Assembly (NCBI RefSeq): GCF_029960665.1
Contig: NZ_JASBRB010000005.1
Coordinates: forward strand, 1 to 64,000
DNA length: 64,000 bases
Source of the DNA: Pseudarthrobacter sp. AL07
Lineage (GTDB): Bacteria > Actinomycetota > Actinomycetes > Actinomycetales > Micrococcaceae
Direction: 5' to 3'
Below are positions 49,722 to 58,541 of the stretch, one piece after another. The notes beneath the pieces were generated by a model. The model had not been told where the DNA came from. It ran no database searches and was given only the letters and a program-made list of their open reading frames with translations. The position numbers and the translations under genes are program-made. Each line of letters opens with the position of its first letter. The stretch's first letter is position 1.

Positions 49722-50939
49722 TCAGGCTCCTTCATAAGCAGCGGTCAGGGCTGTCGGCGTGCCGGCCGCGGCGCCGGCCAGTTGGATGATGGAACTTTTC
49801 GCGGCGGCGGACTCTTCAATGGCGTTCAGGATCCGCTGGATGGTGAGGCCGTCCTCGAACGACGGCGAGGGCGGGGTTCCGGTGCTGATGGCGGTCAGGA
49901 AGTCGCGGATTTCGTGGGTGAACGTGTGCTCCCAGCCGATGATGTGGCCCTGCGGCCACCACGCCGCAAGATATGGATGCTCCGGTTCGTTGACCAGGAT
50001 CCGGCGGAAGCCTTGCTCGCGGACGGACACGGTGGCGTCCAGGAATCCCAGTTCATTCAGGTTCTCCAGATCGAAAAGGATGGCGCCCTTTTCCCCGTAG
50101 ATCTCCAGTTTCAGCGAGTTCTTCCGGCCGGTGGCTACCCGGGAGACCTCCACGGAGGCGATTGCTCCGGAGGAGAGGGACAGCGTTGCCCAAGCGGCGT
50201 CGTCGACCGTTACTTCCTCCAGTCCGGCAGCTCCGGGACGCTGCGTAGTGAAGGTGTGCATCCGGCCGGACACTTCGGTGACCTGGTCCCCGAGCAGGAA
50301 CAGCACCTGGTCGATCGCGTGGGAGGCGATGTCCCCAAGCGCTCCCGAGCCTGCGGTCTCCTTGCGGAGCCGCCACGTCATGGGTGCTTCGGCGTCCGAG
50401 AGCCAGTCCTGCAGATACGCGGCGCGGACGTGCCGGACGGTGCCCAGCCTGCCCTCCGCTATGAGCTCCTTCGCGAGGGCCAACGCGGGCACCCGCCGGT
50501 AATTGAAGCCGATCATCGACTGCACACCCTGGGCCCGGGCTGCCTCGGCGGCCGCCGCCATGGACTCAGCCTCGGCAAGGGTGTTGGCGAGCGGCTTCTC
50601 CACCAGGACATGCTTGCCGGCCTCAAGCGCGGCGATCGCGATTTCGGCGTGCAGCCAGCCCGGGGCGCAAATGTCAACGATGTCGATGTCATCGCGTTCG
50701 ATGACCGTCCGCCAGTCTGTGGACGTTTCAGTCCAGCCGTACTTCCCGGCGGCCTCGGCAACCCCGGCGGCGTCCCGGCCCACCAGGACCTTCTGCTCAA
50801 ACGCCGGGACATCGAAGTAGCTGGCGACGTTCCGCCACGCGTTCGAGTGGGCTTTGCCCATGAACGCATAACCGATCATCGCGACACCCAGTTTTTTGAG
50901 TTCCGGGCGCGGATTGTTCGCTGGTTTGTGTGAGGTCAT
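49722..50939 (-). CDS. Gfo/Idh/MocA family oxidoreductase (second copy)
   Basis: A 405-residue NAD(P)-dependent dehydrogenase. The Rossmann turn is VAMIGYAFMGKAHSNAW, and EKPLAN (HVLVEKPLANTLAEAE) is the family's catalytic Lys region, with SHAIDQVLFLLGD further on. It would oxidise a sugar or polyol hydroxyl. Start at 50939; the open frame continues upstream through the neighbouring gene's antisense and was rejected. It is the third gene of the operon, eleven bases behind the other Gfo/Idh gene. Confidence 0.9.
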   Translation of the reverse strand: MTSHKPANNPRPELKKLGVAMIGYAFMGKAHSNAWRNVASYFDVPAFEQKVLVGRDAAGVAEAAGKYGWTETSTDWRTVIERDDIDIVDICAPGWLHAEIAIAALEAGKHVLVEKPLANTLAEAESMAAAAEAARAQGVQSMIGFNYRRVPALALAKELIAEGRLGTVRHVRAAYLQDWLSDAEAPMTWRLRKETAGSGALGDIASHAIDQVLFLLGDQVTEVSGRMHTFTTQRPGAAGLEEVTVDDAAWATLSLSSGAIASVEVSRVATGRKNSLKLEIYGEKGAILFDLENLNELGFLDATVSVREQGFRRILVNEPEHPYLAAWWPQGHIIGWEHTFTHEIRDFLTAISTGTPPSPSFEDGLTIQRILNAIEESAAAKSSIIQLAGAAAGTPTALTAAYEGA

Positions 50940-50949
50940 GGTGGGGTTC

Positions 50950-52071
50950 CTAGAGGGTAGCGGCTTCCGGCGCCCAGTCCTCAGGGAGGGCCGGGGATGC
51001 CGGAGCAGAGCTTTCGACGTCCACGAAAGTTCCGGATTCCATGGATTCGGTGATTGAGACCATGGAATCCAGGACGTGGTAGGCCAGGCCGCCAGTGGCG
51101 CGGTGGGGGACGCCTGCCCGGATCGACCTGGCCATGTCCAGGACGCCCATGCCACGGCCGTTGGCGGGTCCCGTGGCCGGGACGGTGGTCCAGTCCTCGT
51201 CACCGGCACGCCACAGGCGGATGTCGCCGTCGAAATAGTTGGGGTCCGGCAGGGACAGCGTGGCCTCGGTGCCGGTGATTTCCACGAAGCCCATCCGCAC
51301 GCGGGGGGACTCGAAGGAGAAGACGCTATGCGAGGACGCCCCGCCCTCGAACTGCGCCATGGCGGACACATGCGTGGGCACCTCGACGGTGAACTCCTCG
51401 CCGGCTTTGGGCCCTGAACCAATAACCCGGACTTCCTTGGCTTTGGAGCCGACGGCGGCCACCTTGCGGATGGAGCCGAATGCCTGGATCAGGGTGGTGA
51501 GGTAGTACGGGCCCATGTCGAAGAGCGGGCCAGCGCCGTGCTGGAAAAGGAAAGCCGGGTTGGGGTGCCAGGATTCCGGACCGGGGGTCTGGAATGTGGT
51601 CATGGCGGTCAATGGCGTGCCGATGTCGCCGCGTTCGATGAGCCGCAAGGCGGTCTGGAGGCCGGCCCCGAGGAAGGTGTCCGGGGCGCAGCCGAGGCGG
51701 ATCCCGGCGGCGTCGGCGGTTTTGAGCAGGCCGAGCCCGGACGCGCGGTCCAGGGAGAAAGGCTTCTCGGTCCAGACATGCTTGCCGGCATTGACGGCGG
51801 CCGTGGCCACTTCCACATGCGCCGCCGGGATGGTCAGGTTCACGATGATTTCGACGTCGGGATGGTTCAGTGCCGCGTCCACGCCGCCCCACTCCGCGAT
51901 GCCGTATTCCTTGGCACGGGCTTCGGCGGCTTCCTCAAAGAGGTCCGCGATCACGTGGACTTTGAGGTCCGGGAAGACGGTGAGGTTGTCCAGGTACTGC
52001 TTGCTGATGTTTCCGGCGCCGATGACGGCTACTCCAACCGGGCCGCGGCGGGTCGATGCTGCGTGGCTCAT
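50950..52071 (-). CDS. Gfo/Idh/MocA family oxidoreductase (first copy)
   Basis: A 373-residue dehydrogenase. GVAVIGAGNISKQYLDNL is the Rossmann turn, VWTEKPFSLDRASGLG the catalytic Lys motif, and GPLFDMGPYYLTTLIQAFG the substrate-side helix. It differs clearly from the downstream copy, so the two probably act on different intermediates or positions. The start overlaps the preceding isomerase stop as ATGA. Confidence 0.9.
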   Translation of the reverse strand: MSHAASTRRGPVGVAVIGAGNISKQYLDNLTVFPDLKVHVIADLFEEAAEARAKEYGIAEWGGVDAALNHPDVEIIVNLTIPAAHVEVATAAVNAGKHVWTEKPFSLDRASGLGLLKTADAAGIRLGCAPDTFLGAGLQTALRLIERGDIGTPLTAMTTFQTPGPESWHPNPAFLFQHGAGPLFDMGPYYLTTLIQAFGSIRKVAAVGSKAKEVRVIGSGPKAGEEFTVEVPTHVSAMAQFEGGASSHSVFSFESPRVRMGFVEITGTEATLSLPDPNYFDGDIRLWRAGDEDWTTVPATGPANGRGMGVLDMARSIRAGVPHRATGGLAYHVLDSMVSITESMESGTFVDVESSAPASPALPEDWAPEAATL

Positions 52072-52826
52072 GCGAGTGTTCCGGCCGTGCCGGTTGCCTG
52101 TGCGGCATTGAGGTAGGCGAGGCTCTCGGCGATGCCTTCGAAGATGTCGCCTGCATAGTCGTCGAACTCCACCACGCCCACTTCCAGGGATTTTGCGGCG
52201 GCGATGACGTCCAGCACAGCGACCTTGCCCTGACCCGCCGGCTGTTGCGCCTTAGTGTCGGTGTTGAGCGGTCCATCCTTGATGTGGATGAATTTCACCC
52301 GGTCGCCCAGGCGCTCCAGCACCGCCACCGGGTCCTGGCCACCCACGGCAACCCAGTAGGTGTCCACTTCGAGGACCAGTTCTGGGTCCAGGAGGTCCGC
52401 GAAGTACTCCAACGCAGTACGGCCCTCGATGGTTGATTCAAGTTCCCACTGGTGGTTGTGATAACCCACGCGGATGCCGTATCCGGCGCCCTTCCTGGCT
52501 GCGGCATTGAGGCCGGTGGCGGTGGCCTGGATGTCTTCGGCGGACTGCCAGCGTTCGGCCGGGATAAAGGGGTCGATGACGGTGGTGATGCCCAGTTCTT
52601 TGGCTGCCGCGAAGATTTCGTCCTGGTCCTGGCTGAGGAGCGGAGCGTGTCCGGACGGGGCGGTGAGGCCGTTTTCCTTCAGGGCGGCGCCGAGTTCCTT
52701 GGCCGTCGCCACGAAGTTGTAGGGCTCAACCTGGGTGAAGCCGATCTCCGCGACTTTGCGGATAGTGCCGGGCAGATCCTCCTGGATCTCGTCCCGGAGC
52801 GAATAGAGCTGGATCGAGTACTTCAT
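52068..52826 (-). CDS. Sugar phosphate isomerase/epimerase family protein, first gene of the operon
   Basis: A 252-residue TIM-barrel protein. MKYSIQLYSLRDEIQEDLPG opens it. RVGYHNHQWELES, LVLEVDTYWVAVGG, KFIHIKDGPL and GVVEFDDYAGD hold the metal ligands. AGGAG lies before the ATG. With two Gfo/Idh enzymes and a second isomerase it resembles operons that degrade glycosides through a 3-keto intermediate, which is an inference. A TTGACG-17-TAGCGT promoter drives it, divergent from the ROK gene. Confidence 0.88.
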   Translation of the reverse strand: MKYSIQLYSLRDEIQEDLPGTIRKVAEIGFTQVEPYNFVATAKELGAALKENGLTAPSGHAPLLSQDQDEIFAAAKELGITTVIDPFIPAERWQSAEDIQATATGLNAAARKGAGYGIRVGYHNHQWELESTIEGRTALEYFADLLDPELVLEVDTYWVAVGGQDPVAVLERLGDRVKFIHIKDGPLNTDTKAQQPAGQGKVAVLDVIAAAKSLEVGVVEFDDYAGDIFEGIAESLAYLNAAQATGTAGTLA

Positions 52827-52898
52827 TGGTTCTCCTGATTGCAGACGAATCCACGTTGATTGGGTGCTGCCGTGCTGAGGGCGATGCCACTTCCACTA

Positions 52899-52927
52899 AC
52901 GCTAGAATTACTTTTGACGATCGTCAA
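52899..52927 (-). promoter_or_regulatory. Sugar-operon promoter with operator palindrome over the -35 box
   Basis: On the minus strand TTGACG (52927-52922), a 17-base spacer and TAGCGT (52904-52899) form a near-consensus promoter. The -35 is half of the perfect palindrome TTGACGATCGTCAA (52914-52927), flanked by TTT and AAA. A dimeric repressor bound there would block polymerase. The divergent ROK protein is the obvious candidate. Confidence 0.65.
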
Positions 52928-53000
52928 GCAAAAGTTGCCTGGATGCCGCTATTCTTTATTTCGCGTGACAGGCAGAAGTTTCATGTGTTATTCATGATCC

Positions 53001-54212
53001 ATGAGCCTCAGCCCCGGAACCGAGCACGCCGCCCCAGACCACGGCGTCGGCCTGGCGCGCGCCGGCGACCTCTTCCAGCTCCTGCGGGACGGCAAGGCCC
53101 GGACGCGGGCGGAGCTGGCCCTGACCACCGGATTGGCACGTTCAACTGTCGCCGCGCGCATCGACGCCCTGATCGCTTCCGGACTGGTGGGCGCGGCGGG
53201 TGAGGCGAACTCCAGCGGTGGCAGGCCGCCGTCGCGCTTTGCCTTCAACCCAGCGGCACGCGCCGTCCTGGCCGTCGACGTCGGCGCCACCCACGTGATT
53301 GTTGCCGTCACCGATCTCAGCGGCCGGGTTCTGGCGGAGCGGCGGCTGGCCCAGGATGTGGCTGCCGGCCCCGAGGCGGTGCTGGGCCGGGTGATCAAGG
53401 AGGGACGGGCGTTGCTTGAGCAGGCCGGGCGGGAACCGCGCGACCTCGCCGGCGTGGGGATCGGCCTGCCGGGGCCCGTGGAGCACGCCACCGGAAAGCC
53501 CGTCAAGCCGCCCATCATGCCGGGCTGGGACGGGTTCGACGTCGTCCCGTACGTCCAGCGTTCGCTGGCAGTTCCGGTGCTGGTGGACAATGACGTGAAC
53601 ATCATGGCGCTGGGGGAGCGGACGGCGCACTGGCCGGACCACGGGAATTTCCTGTTCATCAAGGTGGCCACCGGCATCGGATCCGGGATCATCAGCAACG
53701 GCGAACTGCAGCGCGGCGCCAACGGAACGGCCGGCGATCTGGGCCACGTACGCGTGCCACGTGGTGACGACGTGCTGTGCCGGTGCGGAAACCATGGCTG
53801 CCTCGAGGCGCTCGCGTCAGGACCGGCCCTGGCCGCTGAACTGGAGCGGCAGGGTGTGCCTGCAGCCAAGGGCAGCGACGTGCTGCGGCTGGTGGGCGAA
53901 GGCAACTTGCAGGCTATCCAAGCGCTGCGCCAGGCGGGCCGGGATGTGGGCGATGTGCTCGCCACAGTGGTTAACCTGCTCAACCCGTCCGTCATCGTCA
54001 TCGGCGGGAGCCTCGGCCAGGCCGGTGAGCACCTGATGGCTGGCGTCCGCGAAGTGGTCTACCGGCGGTCCCTGCCGCTGGCAACCAGTCACCTGCGGAT
54101 CGCCCTTTCCGTGGCCGGGGATCAGGCGGCGATTCTTGGTGCGAGCCAGATGGTCACGCAGTACGTGCTGTCGCCTGCAGCCATTGAGGCAACGCTCCAG
54201 GCGGCCGGCTAA
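53001..54212 (+). CDS. ROK family transcriptional regulator
   Basis: A 403-residue protein. An N-terminal winged helix (about 20-80, RTRAELALTTGLARSTVAAR) is fused to a ROK sugar-binding/kinase-like domain: VLAVDVGATHVIVAV is the phosphate loop, LVDNDVNIMALGE the sugar-binding Asp region, and CRCGNHGCLEALASG the Cys-rich zinc motif. Such proteins repress sugar operons until their sugar binds. TATTCA lies six bases before the ATG, a near match to the leaderless pattern. It is divergent from the isomerase-dehydrogenase operon. Confidence 0.93.
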   Translation: MSLSPGTEHAAPDHGVGLARAGDLFQLLRDGKARTRAELALTTGLARSTVAARIDALIASGLVGAAGEANSSGGRPPSRFAFNPAARAVLAVDVGATHVIVAVTDLSGRVLAERRLAQDVAAGPEAVLGRVIKEGRALLEQAGREPRDLAGVGIGLPGPVEHATGKPVKPPIMPGWDGFDVVPYVQRSLAVPVLVDNDVNIMALGERTAHWPDHGNFLFIKVATGIGSGIISNGELQRGANGTAGDLGHVRVPRGDDVLCRCGNHGCLEALASGPALAAELERQGVPAAKGSDVLRLVGEGNLQAIQALRQAGRDVGDVLATVVNLLNPSVIVIGGSLGQAGEHLMAGVREVVYRRSLPLATSHLRIALSVAGDQAAILGASQMVTQYVLSPAAIEATLQAAG

Positions 54213-54218
54213 CCGCCT

Positions 54219-55178
54219 TTAGGTGGTAACCACGCGGACCGGTGTCCCCTCCAGCCAGGCCCTAACGTCCTCGAACGCGCCGCCGTAGAACTGCCGGTAG
54301 CTCTCTGCCGTCACGTAGCCGAGGTGCGGAGACAGCACAGTGTTGGGGGCGCTGAGTAGCGGGTGGCCCGCGGGAAGTGGTTCCTGGTCAAAAACATCCA
54401 GGGCCGCGCCCCGGATCCAACCCTCGTTCAAAGCCCGCACCAGGGAGTCCTGGTTCACCAGCGGACCCCTCGAGGTGTTCACCAGGATGCCTTCCGGCCC
54501 CAGGAGCCGCAGTTCCTGCTCACCCACGATGTCCTCGGAACGGGGAGATAACCGCAGGTGGAGGGACACGACGTCGGAATTCCTGAAGAGGTCCTCCTTG
54601 CTGACCTTCTGAACACCGGCTTCCGCGGCGGCCTCATCGGTCAGATTCTGACTCCAGGCGAGCACCTCCATCCCGAATGCCTGCCCGTACGCCGCGATCC
54701 GCCGCCCGATCTTGCCCAGGCCCACGATGCCCAGCGTCTTGCCGGACAGTTCCATGCCCACCGAGGTTTGCCACGTGCCGGCGCGCAGCGAGTTCTCCTC
54801 GGCCGGGAGGTTGCGGGCGATCGCGAGCAGCAACGCCCAGGTCAGTTCGGGCGCGGCGGTGGGGGACCCGGGCGTGCCGCACACGGTGATGCCAAGTTCC
54901 GTTGCCGCGGCCACATCGATGGCGGCATTGGCCATGCCGGTGGTGACCAGCAGCTTCAGCCCCGGGAGCCGTTCCAGCACTGTGCGGGGGAACGGGGTCC
55001 GCTCGCGCATCGCAATGACGATCTGATAGTCGGCCAGCGCGGCTGCCAGGGCGTGTTCGGACTGGAAGGGCTCGCGGAAGACGGACGTTGCCACACCGGA
55101 CCCTTCCAGAGAGGCCCAGTCGGCAAAGGCATGCGCAACGTCCTGGTAGTCGTCGAGGATGGCAAGCCGTTGCTGCAT
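54219..55178 (-). CDS. D-2-hydroxyacid dehydrogenase family protein
   Basis: A 319-residue NAD-dependent dehydrogenase. KTLGIVGLGKIGRRIAAYGQ is the dinucleotide fold, VNTSRGPLVNQDSLVRAL holds the catalytic Arg region, ALDVFDQEPLP the Glu, and VLSPHLGYVTAES the His. The exact 2-hydroxyacid is not predictable; SerA-type and glyoxylate/hydroxypyruvate reductases share these motifs, but the ACT domain of SerA is absent. GAAGGAA precedes the ATG. It converges with the ROK gene, six bases apart. Confidence 0.9.
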   Translation of the reverse strand: MQQRLAILDDYQDVAHAFADWASLEGSGVATSVFREPFQSEHALAAALADYQIVIAMRERTPFPRTVLERLPGLKLLVTTGMANAAIDVAAATELGITVCGTPGSPTAAPELTWALLLAIARNLPAEENSLRAGTWQTSVGMELSGKTLGIVGLGKIGRRIAAYGQAFGMEVLAWSQNLTDEAAAEAGVQKVSKEDLFRNSDVVSLHLRLSPRSEDIVGEQELRLLGPEGILVNTSRGPLVNQDSLVRALNEGWIRGAALDVFDQEPLPAGHPLLSAPNTVLSPHLGYVTAESYRQFYGGAFEDVRAWLEGTPVRVVTT

Positions 55179-55364
55179 GTGAAGTTCCTTCGTCCGAGGG
55201 GTGCGGCAGTACGACGGTGCGGCTCAATATCCCGCACGTTGGGGCCGGCCGGTGTGAGCTTCATCGTATGCCAGAGCGCCATGACGCGGCCTGCGGCTTC
55301 CGGCACAGCCCGGCGTGGTAGCAATGGAAGTGATGAAATCCTTTCCAGCCACCGCGGAATCCTC

Positions 55365-56561
55365 ATGAGCGGACAATTCCTGGCCAAAGTTCCCAAGGCC
55401 TGGATCCTCCTGGCCTGCATCGGACTGCTGGCGCTGAACCTGCGCGGGCCCTTCGTTGCCGTTGCCCCGGTGGTTGACCTGATGCAGGCCGACCTCGGAT
55501 TTACCCCCGTGATGCTGGGCCTGCTGACCAGCATCCCGGTGCTGTGCTTCGCGCTCGCCGCGTCGCTGGCGTCACTGACCACACGGAAACTCGGCGCGGA
55601 GTTCGCCGTCTCCCTCACCATCCTTGGCGTCCTGGCCGGCGTGATTGTGCGCTCGGCGGGCGGCCCGGGACCGGTGGTGGTGGGCACGGTGATGATCGGC
55701 CTGGCCATCACGGTGGGCAACATCGCAGTGCCGTTGATTATCCGCCGCGACTTCTCCCCGTTGCGCCAAGGGACCGCCATGGGTGTGTACACCGCGGCGT
55801 TGAATATCGGCTCATTCCTGACATCGATGGTCACGGCGCCCCTGGCCGAGCTGGCCGGGTGGCGGGTGGCCCTGGCCGCCGTGGGCATCCTGGCCGTGAT
55901 TGCCATCGTCTTCTGGATCCTCGCCGTGGGCGCCCGCACCGCGTTTGTGCCCTCCCGCACCGTGGTGGCCGGCGGGCAGGAGCACCCGGCCGTCAAGGGG
56001 TCCGGCTGGATTACCGCCGGGCTCACCGCAGGCTTCGCCGGGCAGGCGTTTTCCTACTACGCAGTGACGGCGTGGCTGCCGAGCTACCTCAACGACGAGC
56101 TAGGCATGTCCGCCTCGGCGGCCGGGGCAGGTGCATCGCTGTTCCAGATCTTCGCCATTGTTGGCGGCCTGGGAGTGCCGTTCGCGGCCAAGTATTTCAG
56201 TACGACGACGACGGCCGTCACCATTGGCGTGCTGTGGACGGCCGTGCCGGCCGGGCTGTTGCTGGCGCCTGAGCTGTGGTGGCTGTGGTCCACCTTCGGC
56301 GGCGTCGCGCAGGGCGGGGGGATCACGCTGATCTTCATCGCGATCATCAAACTGGCCCGGGACCAGGTGTCCGCGGGCCGGATGTCCGCCACGGTCCAGG
56401 GGCTCGGTTACTGCTTCGGGGCGGTGGCCCCGCCGCTGGTGGGCTTCGTGCACGACGCCTCGGGTTCCTGGACCCCGGCGCTGCTGGTGATCCTGGGCTC
56501 GGTGCTGATGTTCTCCGTCTGCACGACCCTGGCCGTGCGGCTGGTGCCGAAGGGACGCTGA
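55365..56561 (+). CDS. MFS transporter (CynX/NimT-like)
   Basis: A 398-residue carrier with about 12 spans. WILLACIGLLALNLRGPFVA at the N-terminus, with the N-L-R-G-P element and later GIGLAITVGNIAVPLIIRRD-like and GTAMGVYTAALNIGSFLTS segments, is typical of the CynX/NimT (cyanate/nitroimidazole) subgroup. The substrate is unknown. ATG at 55365 is chosen; the frame upstream is open but runs through promoter sequence. It is divergent from the hydroxyacid dehydrogenase gene and converges with aceB across palindrome C1. Confidence 0.88.
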   Translation: MSGQFLAKVPKAWILLACIGLLALNLRGPFVAVAPVVDLMQADLGFTPVMLGLLTSIPVLCFALAASLASLTTRKLGAEFAVSLTILGVLAGVIVRSAGGPGPVVVGTVMIGLAITVGNIAVPLIIRRDFSPLRQGTAMGVYTAALNIGSFLTSMVTAPLAELAGWRVALAAVGILAVIAIVFWILAVGARTAFVPSRTVVAGGQEHPAVKGSGWITAGLTAGFAGQAFSYYAVTAWLPSYLNDELGMSASAAGAGASLFQIFAIVGGLGVPFAAKYFSTTTTAVTIGVLWTAVPAGLLLAPELWWLWSTFGGVAQGGGITLIFIAIIKLARDQVSAGRMSATVQGLGYCFGAVAPPLVGFVHDASGSWTPALLVILGSVLMFSVCTTLAVRLVPKGR

Positions 56562-56608
56562 CGCGTCCCGCCGTCGTACGTTCCCTGCCTGCCCTTTCAT
56601 GATTTACC

Positions 56609-56680
56609 AACGCTCTCTCACTTAACGCAGCTTAACAACCGACGCTCTCTCACTATCTTGAGGATAGCGAGAGAGCGTCG
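56609..56680. repeat. Family C intergenic palindrome, copy 1 (convergent gap)
   Basis: The arms 56640-56657 (CGACGCTCTCTCACTATC) and 56663-56680 pair with one mismatch around a 5-base loop. A lone extra left arm, AACGCTCTCTCACTT, precedes it near 56609-56623. It sits in the 234-base gap between the MFS and aceB stops. The remaining gap to 56795 shows nothing I can name. Confidence 0.8.
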
Positions 56681-56795
56681 GCGGGGTCACACGGGGTGTT
56701 CCGTCGCCGGGCCGGCGCCCCGGATCTCGGGGATGCCTGTTGCGAAGGGCGTGCCTGCCCGGCAGACGGAAATCTATTCAGTAGCCTGCCGCAGC

Positions 56796-58448
56796 CTAGG
56801 CCGCGGCGAGCTCCTCTTTGGTTGCCTTTTCGCGGGCCTCGGTGAGGTAGCGGGCGTAGGCAGGGAGGGTCAGGAAGGACGGGAAGTCCTGGCTGAGGGT
56901 GACTTCCTCGAAGATGTCGCGGGAGTCTTCGAAGCGGTCGCCGTCGAAGCGTTCCAGGCGTGCGAACTCTTCGTCGAGCAGTTCCTCGATCCACTGGTGG
57001 GTGATGATTTCGCCGCGGTCTGTGATGGCGGACGCGAACATCCACTGCCAGATTTGGGAGCGGGAAATTTCCGCGGTGGCGGCGTCTTCCATGAGGTTGT
57101 GGATGGCGACGGCGCCGTTCCCGCGGAGCCAGGACTCGACGTAGCGAATGCCTACCTCGATGTTGTTCCGGATGCCCTGCTCGGTGATGGTGCCCTCGGT
57201 AGCGGCCACGTTGATGAGGGCGCGGTCGTCTGGGATGACGTCCTCACGGGTGCGGTACAGCTGGTTGGGACGTTCGCCGAGGGTGGCGTCGAACACTTCG
57301 CGGCAGACCGGCACGAGGTCCGGGTGGGCCACCCAGGAGCCGTCGAAGCCGTCGTTGGCCTCGCGGGTCTTGTCGGCGCGGACCTTCTCGAACGCGTTGG
57401 TGTTGGCGGCCTCGTCCTTGCGGTTGGGGACGGCTGCGGCCATGCCGCCGATGGCCATGGCGCCGCGCTTGTGGCAGGCACGGACCAGCTGTTCGGTGTA
57501 GGCGCGCATGAACGGCTGCGTCATGGTCACCTGGGCGCGGTCCGGCAGGACGAACCGGGGGCCGCGGGTACGGAAGTTTTTGATCAGGGAGAAGATGTAG
57601 TCCCAGCGGCCGGCGTTCAGGCCCGAGGCGTGATCACGCAGTTCGTAGAGGATTTCCTCCATTTCGAACGCCGCGGTAATGGTCTCGATCAGCACGGTGG
57701 CGCGGATGGTGCCCTGCGGGATGCCCAACAGGTCCTGGGCGAGGATAAAGATGTCATTCCATAGCCGTGCCTCGAGGTGGTTCTCGATCTTGGGCAGGTA
57801 GAAGTACGGGCCCTTGCCCTGGGCCAGGAGCCGGCGGGCGTTGTGGAAGAAGAACAGGCCGAAGTCCACGATGCCGCCGGCCACGGGAGCGCCGTCGATG
57901 ATCATGTGCTTCTCGGGCAGGTGCCAGCCGCGGGGGCGCACCACCATGGTGGGCAGCTCGCCGGCCGGGCGGAGCTTGTATTCCTTGCCCTCAGGACTCG
58001 TGAAGTCGATCCGGCGTTCCAGCGCGTCGGTGAGGTTAAGCTGGCCCTTGATGACGTTCCGCCACGTGGGGGTGGAGGAGTCCTCCATGTCAGCGAGCCA
58101 CACCTTTGCGCCGGAGTTCAGCGCGTTGATGGTCATTTTCTTGTCCACCGGCCCGGTGATCTCCACCCGGCGGTCCTCCAGGCCAGGGGCCGGGGGAGCG
58201 ACGCGCCACGAAGGGTCGTTTCGGATGTCCTCGGTTTCGCGGAGGAACCTGGGGTCCTGGCCGGCGGCGATCTCGGCCCGGCGGGTCCGGCGTGCCTGCA
58301 GGAGTTCCTGCCGGCGCGCGGCCGTGGCGCGGTGCAGCTTGGCGACAAACTCCAGTGCATCCGGAGTGAGAACCTCGTCCTGCCGGCAAATGGGCTGCGC
58401 GGTCAAAGTGATCCCGTTGATGGTGAAGCTGTCAGTGAAGCTGTTCAT
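56796..58448 (-). CDS. aceB: Malate synthase A
   Basis: A 550-residue glyoxylate-shunt enzyme that joins glyoxylate and acetyl-CoA to malate. [15 protein letters not shown] opens it. [43 protein letters not shown] (catalytic Arg/Asp region) and [12 protein letters not shown] are family motifs. The length is that of the A isoform. ATG at 58448 with AGGAGAG upstream is chosen; the open frame continues 69 bases further but encodes only palindrome B2. It lies downstream of aceA in the same direction. Confidence 0.97.
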   Translation of the reverse strand: MNSFTDSFTINGITLTAQPICRQDEVLTPDALEFVAKLHRATAARRQELLQARRTRRAEIAAGQDPRFLRETEDIRNDPSWRVAPPAPGLEDRRVEITGPVDKKMTINALNSGAKVWLADMEDSSTPTWRNVIKGQLNLTDALERRIDFTSPEGKEYKLRPAGELPTMVVRPRGWHLPEKHMIIDGAPVAGGIVDFGLFFFHNARRLLAQGKGPYFYLPKIENHLEARLWNDIFILAQDLLGIPQGTIRATVLIETITAAFEMEEILYELRDHASGLNAGRWDYIFSLIKNFRTRGPRFVLPDRAQVTMTQPFMRAYTEQLVRACHKRGAMAIGGMAAAVPNRKDEAANTNAFEKVRADKTREANDGFDGSWVAHPDLVPVCREVFDATLGERPNQLYRTREDVIPDDRALINVAATEGTITEQGIRNNIEVGIRYVESWLRGNGAVAIHNLMEDAATAEISRSQIWQWMFASAITDRGEIITHQWIEELLDEEFARLERFDGDRFEDSRDIFEEVTLSQDFPSFLTLPAYARYLTEAREKATKEELAAA

Positions 58449-58479
58449 TTCAATCTCTCCTGGTGCTGTGCCCAACTGG

Positions 58480-58527
58480 GTAGCAGTAAGTGTCCTTTTG
58501 AGCCTCCAAAACGACACTTACTGCTAC
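58480..58527. repeat. Family B palindrome, copy 2, between aceA and aceB
   Basis: The arms 58480-58500 and 58507-58527 (GTAGCAGTAAGTGTC start) pair over 21 bases with one mismatch around a 6-base loop. The copy matches 3009-3046 near purA. It is the main content of the 93-base gap between aceA stop and aceB start, so it may reduce read-through into aceB or set mRNA ends. Confidence 0.85.
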
Positions 58528-58541
58528 TTACTTGGGGAAAT

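Noticed and set aside
50940..51422. Long upstream extension of the Gfo/Idh gene at 49722
   Set aside because: It overlaps a well-supported Gfo/Idh gene in another frame and is Pro/Arg/Ser-rich, as expected of a shadow frame in GC-rich DNA.
58449..58517. Extra 23 residues at the start of AceB
   Set aside because: They are encoded by palindrome B2 and the spacer. The ATG at 58448 has a strong AGGAGAG site and begins the conserved sequence.
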